From CAZHFW01 sp964531675 (GTDB lineage: Bacteria; Planctomycetota; Phycisphaerae; Phycisphaerales; UBA1924), in contig CAZHFW010000044.1 of assembly GCA_964531675.1 (NCBI GenBank), forward strand, positions 1-30,043: a stretch of 30,043 nt of DNA, written 5' to 3'. Below the pieces are notes generated by a model, which was not told the DNA's origin, did no database searches, and saw only the letters and a list, made by a program, of their open reading frames with translations. The translations under genes and the position numbers were made by a program. Shown here piece after piece: positions 26,519 through 30,043 of the stretch (its first letter is position 1; each line of letters begins with the position of its first letter).

Positions 26519-27850
26519 ATGCAGTTCATTCTCGAGACCATCCGCCTGGGCATCACCAACCTGCGCCTCCACCTGATGCGCTCGATCCTCACCGCCCTGG
26601 GGATCATCCTCGGCGTCGCCGCCGTCATCACCATGGTCGCCCTCGGTGAAGGCGCCAAGCGCGAAGCCCTCGCGCAGATCGAACGCCTCGGCGCCAAGAA
26701 CATCATCATCCGCTCCCAGAAGCCCCCCGAAACCCAGAACCAGAACAACCAGCAGCGCCAGTCCTGGACCTCCAAATACGGCCTCACCCGCGACGACCTC
26801 CAGGTCATCACCGACTCGTTCTCCGACGCCAGCGCCATCGTCCCCCTCAAGGAAGTCGGAAGCCAGATCCTGCGCGTCGAACGCCGCAAGACCTCGCAGG
26901 CCTACGGCACAACCCCGGACCTGCTCCGCGCCGCCAACCTCCGCGTCGAACGAGGCCGCTACCTCAACGACCAGGACCTCGAACAACGCGCCATGGTCTG
27001 CGTCATTGGCTCCGAGATCGCCAAGGAGTTCTTCCGCCTCGAAGACCCCATCGGCAACACCCTCCGCATCGACGACAAGGTCCTCACCGTGGTGGGCATC
27101 CTCGCGCCCGTCGGACTCTCGGGCGGCGCCGGCGCAAGCCTCGTCGGACGCGATTTGAACCTCGACGTGCATCTCCCCATTACCACCGCCCGCGCCGTGT
27201 TCGGAGATCTGGTCGCCCGCCGCACCTCGGGCTCCTTCTCCGCCTCCGAGGTCCAGATCGCGGAGGTCTACCTCATCGCGCCGGATACCGAGCGCGTGCT
27301 CGTCGACGGCGCCCGCGTCCGCCGCATCCTCGAAGTCCGCCATCCCAAGCTCGATGACATCGGCATCATCGTTCCCTACGAGCTCCTCGAACAGAAGCGC
27401 CGCGCCGCCCTCACCTACACGCTCGTGCTCTCCGCGATCGCCGCCATCTCACTCCTGGTCGGCGGCATCGGCATCATGAACATCATGCTCGCGACCGTCA
27501 CCGAGCGCACCCGCGAGATCGGCATCCGCCGCGCTGTCGGAGCCACCCGCAAGCACATCCTCTGGCAGTTCCTCGTCGAGACCTCGGTCCTCTCCGCCAT
27601 CGGCGGACTCGCGGGCGTGGGCCTGGGCATCGGCACCGCCGTCTTCCTGTCCTGGGGCGTCCCCCGCATGACCAAGATCCCGTTCATCGGGAGCTACTTC
27701 TCCACCGACATGGCCCTCCCGACCCACATCACCCTCTGGTCCATCCTCCTCGCCTTCGGCGTCGCCGCCGCCACAGGCCTCATCTTCGGCGTCTACCCGG
27801 CCCGCAAAGCCGCCAAGCAGGACCCAATCGTGGCCCTGCGGCATGATTGA
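26519..27850 (+). CDS. MacB/FtsX-type ABC transporter permease
   Basis: A 443-residue inner-membrane protein of the MacB/FtsX class. Residues about 19-44 are the first helix (LTALGIILGVAAVITMVALGEG, in part), followed by a MacB-type periplasmic core domain of about 250 residues (RVERGRYLNDQD, VCVIGSEIAKEFF, GNTLRIDDKVLTVVGIL). Three C-terminal helices follow with the FtsX motifs GGIGIMNIMLATVTERTREIG and IRRAVGATRKHI, and the end reads PARKAAKQDPIVALRHD. The nucleotide-binding domain that E. coli MacB carries at its N-terminus is absent, so a separate ATPase is required; none is in the window. The ATG at 26519 is chosen for AGGA at 26511-26514. Such systems move substrates or forces across the envelope (peptides, lipoproteins, antibiotics). 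Confidence 0.92.
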   Translation: MQFILETIRLGITNLRLHLMRSILTALGIILGVAAVITMVALGEGAKREALAQIERLGAKNIIIRSQKPPETQNQNNQQRQSWTSKYGLTRDDLQVITDSFSDASAIVPLKEVGSQILRVERRKTSQAYGTTPDLLRAANLRVERGRYLNDQDLEQRAMVCVIGSEIAKEFFRLEDPIGNTLRIDDKVLTVVGILAPVGLSGGAGASLVGRDLNLDVHLPITTARAVFGDLVARRTSGSFSASEVQIAEVYLIAPDTERVLVDGARVRRILEVRHPKLDDIGIIVPYELLEQKRRAALTYTLVLSAIAAISLLVGGIGIMNIMLATVTERTREIGIRRAVGATRKHILWQFLVETSVLSAIGGLAGVGLGIGTAVFLSWGVPRMTKIPFIGSYFSTDMALPTHITLWSILLAFGVAAATGLIFGVYPARKAAKQDPIVALRHD

Positions 27851-27884
27851 TCACCTGGCGTTCAGCCGAACCCGGAATCGCACC

Positions 27885-28280
27885 ATGCCGATCCCCGCGG
27901 AAATCTCTGCGTACCACGCCGAACTCGCGCCCGCCGAGAAGAAGATCTGCGCAGCACTCGCCAAACAAATCGACAGCCACCTCAAAGGCGCCGAGTGCAA
28001 GATCTGGCACCGCCATCCCGTCTGGTTCCTCGATGGCAACCCCATCGTCGGCTACAGCAAGCTCAAGGACTGCATCCGCCTGCTCTTCTGGAGCGGCCAG
28101 TCCTTCGAAGAGCCCGACCTCGCCCCCGAAGGCTCCTTCAAGGCTGCCGAGGCCCGCTTCACCGCCGCCGACCAGATCAACGCCAAAGACCTGAAGCGCT
28201 GGCTCACCAAGGCCGCCAAGATCCAGTGGGACTACAAGAACATCGTGAAGCGCAAGGGCAAACTCCTCCGCCTCAAGTAA
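27885..28280 (+). CDS. DUF1801 family protein
   Basis: A 131-residue cytosolic protein of the DUF1801/YdhG-like superfamily. Typical features are ISAYHAELAPAEKKICAALAKQI at the start (in part), an Ala/Glu-rich helix, then KIWHRHPVWFLDGNPIVGYSKLKDCIRLLFWSGQ (in part: WHRHPVWFLDGNPIVGYSK), the strand-rich core with the conserved W and G-Y. The function of the family is not established. I start at ATG 27885, where the family alignment normally begins. An in-frame ATG at 27843 overlaps the permease stop and would add 14 residues, coupling the two genes. It is probably co-transcribed with the permease. Confidence 0.82.
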   Translation: MPIPAEISAYHAELAPAEKKICAALAKQIDSHLKGAECKIWHRHPVWFLDGNPIVGYSKLKDCIRLLFWSGQSFEEPDLAPEGSFKAAEARFTAADQINAKDLKRWLTKAAKIQWDYKNIVKRKGKLLRLK

Positions 28281-28325
28281 CCCGCCGCAGCGTCCCCTCT
28301 GTCCTCTCCGTCCCCTCCGTCCGAG

Positions 28326-28345
28326 CCTCTGGCGCAAGCCAGAGG
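28326..28345. repeat. perfect 8-bp hairpin with GCAA tetraloop (REP-like)
   Basis: CCTCTGGC (28326-28333) and GCCAGAGG (28338-28345) pair perfectly around GCAA, a GNRA tetraloop. It lies 46 bases after the DUF1801 stop with no T-tract after it, so it looks more like a dispersed palindromic element or 3'-end stabiliser than a terminator. Confidence 0.5.
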
Positions 28346-28381
28346 AACCGCCCCACCGCCACACGCCCCCAAGCTCGCCCC

Positions 28382-28432
28382 CAACGCCCAACGCCCGATG
28401 CCCAGCACCTGACGCCCGGCGCACCCAATGCC
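28382..28432 (+). repeat. degenerate heptamer tandem array (CRAYGCC)
   Basis: Seven consecutive units can be laid out: CAACGCC, CAACGCC, CGATGCC, CAGCACC, TGACGCC, CGGCGCACC (two extra bases), CAATGCC. They occupy the spacer before the aldehyde dehydrogenase-like gene. Just upstream, 28291-28320 is a pyrimidine tract with CGTCCCCTC twice (28291-28299, 28309-28317). Confidence 0.5.
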
Positions 28433-28452
28433 CCTCCCCCCCCTCTTCCTAC

Positions 28453-28458
28453 TACACT
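28453..28458 (+). promoter_or_regulatory. putative -10 element TACACT of the aldehyde dehydrogenase-like gene
   Basis: TACACT ends 6 bases before the ATG at 28465, so the predicted start point coincides with the start codon. No Shine-Dalgarno site is present. The context TACACTCCCT resembles TATACTCCCT before the efflux operon. Confidence 0.4.
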
Positions 28459-28464
28459 CCCTCC

Positions 28465-29352
28465 ATGTCCCGCCTCCCCGTCACCAAAACGTTCAAGCTC
28501 TACATCGATGGCAAGTTCCCGCGTTCCGAGTCCGGCCGCTCGCTGCCGGTCTACGACGCGTCCGGCGCTGTCGCTGCCCACATCTCGCATGGCTCGCGCA
28601 AAGACCTGCGCGACGCGGTCGAGGCCGCCCGCAAGGCCCAGCCCGGCTGGCAGAACGCCACCCCCTACCTTCGCGGCCAGATCATCTACCGCATGGCCGA
28701 GATGCTCGAAGGCAAGGCCTCCGAGTTCGCCGACGCGCTCTACCTCTCCACCGTCGCCGAAGGTGACCACCCCACCGCCCGCCATCCCGATCCCCGCGCC
28801 GAAGTCGCCGCATCGGTCGACCGCCTGATCGCCTTTGCGGGCTGGGCCGACAAGTACGCCCAGGTCCTGGGATGCAACAACGCGGTCGCAAGCTCGCACT
28901 ACAACTTCACGACCCCCGAGCCCACCGGCGTCGTCGCGGCCGTCGCTCCCGATCATCCCCCGCTGCTCGCACTGGTTTCGCTCATCGCGCCCGCGCTGGC
29001 CGCTGGCAACACTGTCGTCGCGGTCGCAAGCCAGGTGCATCCCGTCACCGCCCTGCTCTTTGGCGAAGTCTGCGCCACAGGCGATGTCCCGGGAGGCGTC
29101 CTCAACATCCTGGCTTCCACCCGCACCGAGCTCGTGAAGTTCATCGCCGAGCACCGCGACATCGACGCGGTCCACGCCGCCAATCTCCCTGTCGATCAGG
29201 CCGCTGCCCTCCGCATGGGCGCCGCCGAGAACGTCAAGCGCGTGACCATCCGCGACGTCAAGGACTGGCGCGACGCCCAGGAGTGCCAGCATCCCTGGTG
29301 GATCGAGCCCATGGTGGAAATGAAGACCGTGTGGCATCCATCGGGCGTGTGA
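28465..29352 (+). CDS. half-length aldehyde dehydrogenase homologue lacking catalytic residues
   Basis: A 295-residue protein matching only the N-terminal part of the aldehyde dehydrogenase fold: FKLYIDGKFPRSESGR, VYDASGAVAAHIS, DLRDAVEAARKAQPGWQ, TPYLRGQIIYRMAEMLEG, and GVVAAVAPDHPPLLALVSLIAPALAAGNTVV (in part). The usual PWN of the catalytic Asn is replaced (APDHPP). The expected FTGS segment, the Glu of ELGGK and the nucleophilic Cys are absent; the chain instead ends in a short unrelated tail after RVTIRDVKDW. The gene is intact, not frameshifted, and has a clean ATG. In the ALDH16 group, a second catalytically dead domain accompanies an active one; this could be a stand-alone version acting as a partner subunit. 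No full enzyme is in the window. Confidence 0.8.
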   Translation: MSRLPVTKTFKLYIDGKFPRSESGRSLPVYDASGAVAAHISHGSRKDLRDAVEAARKAQPGWQNATPYLRGQIIYRMAEMLEGKASEFADALYLSTVAEGDHPTARHPDPRAEVAASVDRLIAFAGWADKYAQVLGCNNAVASSHYNFTTPEPTGVVAAVAPDHPPLLALVSLIAPALAAGNTVVAVASQVHPVTALLFGEVCATGDVPGGVLNILASTRTELVKFIAEHRDIDAVHAANLPVDQAAALRMGAAENVKRVTIRDVKDWRDAQECQHPWWIEPMVEMKTVWHPSGV

Positions 29353-29425
29353 GCCGGCGCAGAAAACCGCCGCTCGCCTGCAAGCGAGTCCAACACTTCA
29401 TCCTGCATAACTTGTCGCGCGCCGA

Positions 29426-30043
29426 TCAGGCCTTGCTATCGGTGCGACCCATCTCAAAGGCCCGGATCACCAGGTGCCCGCCGATCGCCAGCGCCGTGAT
29501 GATCGCCACGCCCGCGACCAGCACGCCGGTCGTCGCCGCCACCGCAGCAAAGCCCTGAAGCGAGCCGGTGGAAGCCTTTCCGTTCTTGACCATCAGCGCC
29601 AGGTATCCGCCCGCGGCCATCGCCGGGACCCCGATGAGCACGCCCTTGGTCAGCACAATCAGGCTCTTGGGCTTCCGGAGCAGTACCGAAAGCGCCGCGG
29701 TCGCGACCAGAATCGCGCTGGTGCCGACCCGCAGATAGAACCAGGGCCACAGCGGCAGCGATCCGAACTTACCCGAAGGCCTCAGAAAATCATGCTTGCT
29801 CGTGACGCTCATGTACGAAAGCACCGCACCCGCGCCGATCGCACCCGCGATGCCAAGCACCGCCAGGCCAAATCCCTCGGAAGCCTTCCCGCGCGACATC
29901 CAGAGCGCCATCAGGCCGGCGACGACCGAAACGATCTCAAATCCCAGGAGCTGGAACGCGGGCTTGGGACCTGCCGTCACCGATGCGACCGCCATCCCCA
30001 GCGCTGAGACCGCCGTCAGAGCGCCAAAGAGTCCGAGCACCAT
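29426..30043 (-). CDS. polytopic membrane protein, possibly cut by window edge
   Basis: At least 205 residues and very hydrophobic, with about six membrane helices (near residues 1-22, 30-50, 58-82, 98-122, 133-155 and 165-195) and short polar loops (GKASEG, TSKHDFLRPSGKFG, RKPKS). I do not recognise a family. The ATG occupies the last three bases of the window, so it may be an internal Met and the true start may lie outside. Its stop is 73 bases from the stop of the convergent aldehyde dehydrogenase-like gene. A weak 5-bp hairpin (CTCGC/GCGAG, 29373-29388) lies between them. Confidence 0.7.
   Translation of the reverse strand: MVLGLFGALTAVSALGMAVASVTAGPKPAFQLLGFEIVSVVAGLMALWMSRGKASEGFGLAVLGIAGAIGAGAVLSYMSVTSKHDFLRPSGKFGSLPLWPWFYLRVGTSAILVATAALSVLLRKPKSLIVLTKGVLIGVPAMAAGGYLALMVKNGKASTGSLQGFAAVAATTGVLVAGVAIITALAIGGHLVIRAFEMGRTDSKA

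Noticed and set aside
29373..29388. Hairpin between the last two convergent genes as a terminator
   Set aside because: Only a 5-bp stem and no T-run; too weak to list as a feature.

Overview
The window is GC-rich, densely coded DNA from a planctomycete, most likely of the class Phycisphaerae. The support is a set of lineage-typical families found together: a paired DUF1592-type cytochrome protein and DUF1552 protein, a planctomycete-type ECF sigma factor coupled to a Ser/Thr kinase with TPRs, secreted proteins ending in a dockerin-like 'GC-type' tail or a PEP-CTERM-like tail, and kinases of the planctomycete 'GMDS' type. I saw no tRNA, rRNA, CRISPR array, insertion sequence or prophage gene.

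Layout. (1) 1-2704, minus strand: the N-terminal part of a Ser/Thr kinase that runs off the left edge, then a two-component pair (Fis-type response regulator and membrane histidine kinase, overlapping by 4 bases). (2) 2855-9436, plus strand: a DHA2-type MFS exporter, then a tight operon of type III polyketide synthase, UbiE-like methyltransferase, FAD monooxygenase, LEA-like lipoprotein, small membrane protein and YceI-family protein. The first three enzymes match the srsABC logic for alkylresorcinol/phenolic-lipid quinones. The three envelope genes translationally coupled behind them are unusual. (3) 9572-11053: secreted HAF-repeat/Ig/dockerin protein. (4) 11176-14363: ECF sigma factor plus kinase-TPR protein, overlapping by 4 bases. 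(5) 14367-15068, minus: PEP-CTERM-like secreted protein with a clear promoter carrying a 12-base palindrome at the predicted start point. (6) 15481-22260, plus: a heavy-metal RND efflux operon (small Cys-rich protein, CzcC-, CzcB- and CzcA-like), headed by two dyads. (7) 22288-26368, minus: a 94-residue protein, the DUF1592-type protein and the DUF1552 protein. (8) 26519-29352, plus: MacB/FtsX-type permease without an ATPase, DUF1801 protein, and a half-length aldehyde dehydrogenase homologue without catalytic residues. A repeat-rich spacer precedes the last gene. (9) 29426-30043, minus: polytopic membrane protein touching the right edge.

How the genes may work together. The divergent histidine kinase/response regulator is a plausible controller of the exporter and phenolic-lipid operon. 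The products would be long-chain phenols or quinones, with the lipoprotein and YceI protein as candidate carriers in the envelope. The RND operon exports divalent metal; its adaptor and pump carry His-rich segments. Six gene or operon heads carry a TANACT hexamer just upstream, in four cases so close to the start codon that transcripts should be leaderless or nearly so. This is the most general regulatory pattern I could see.
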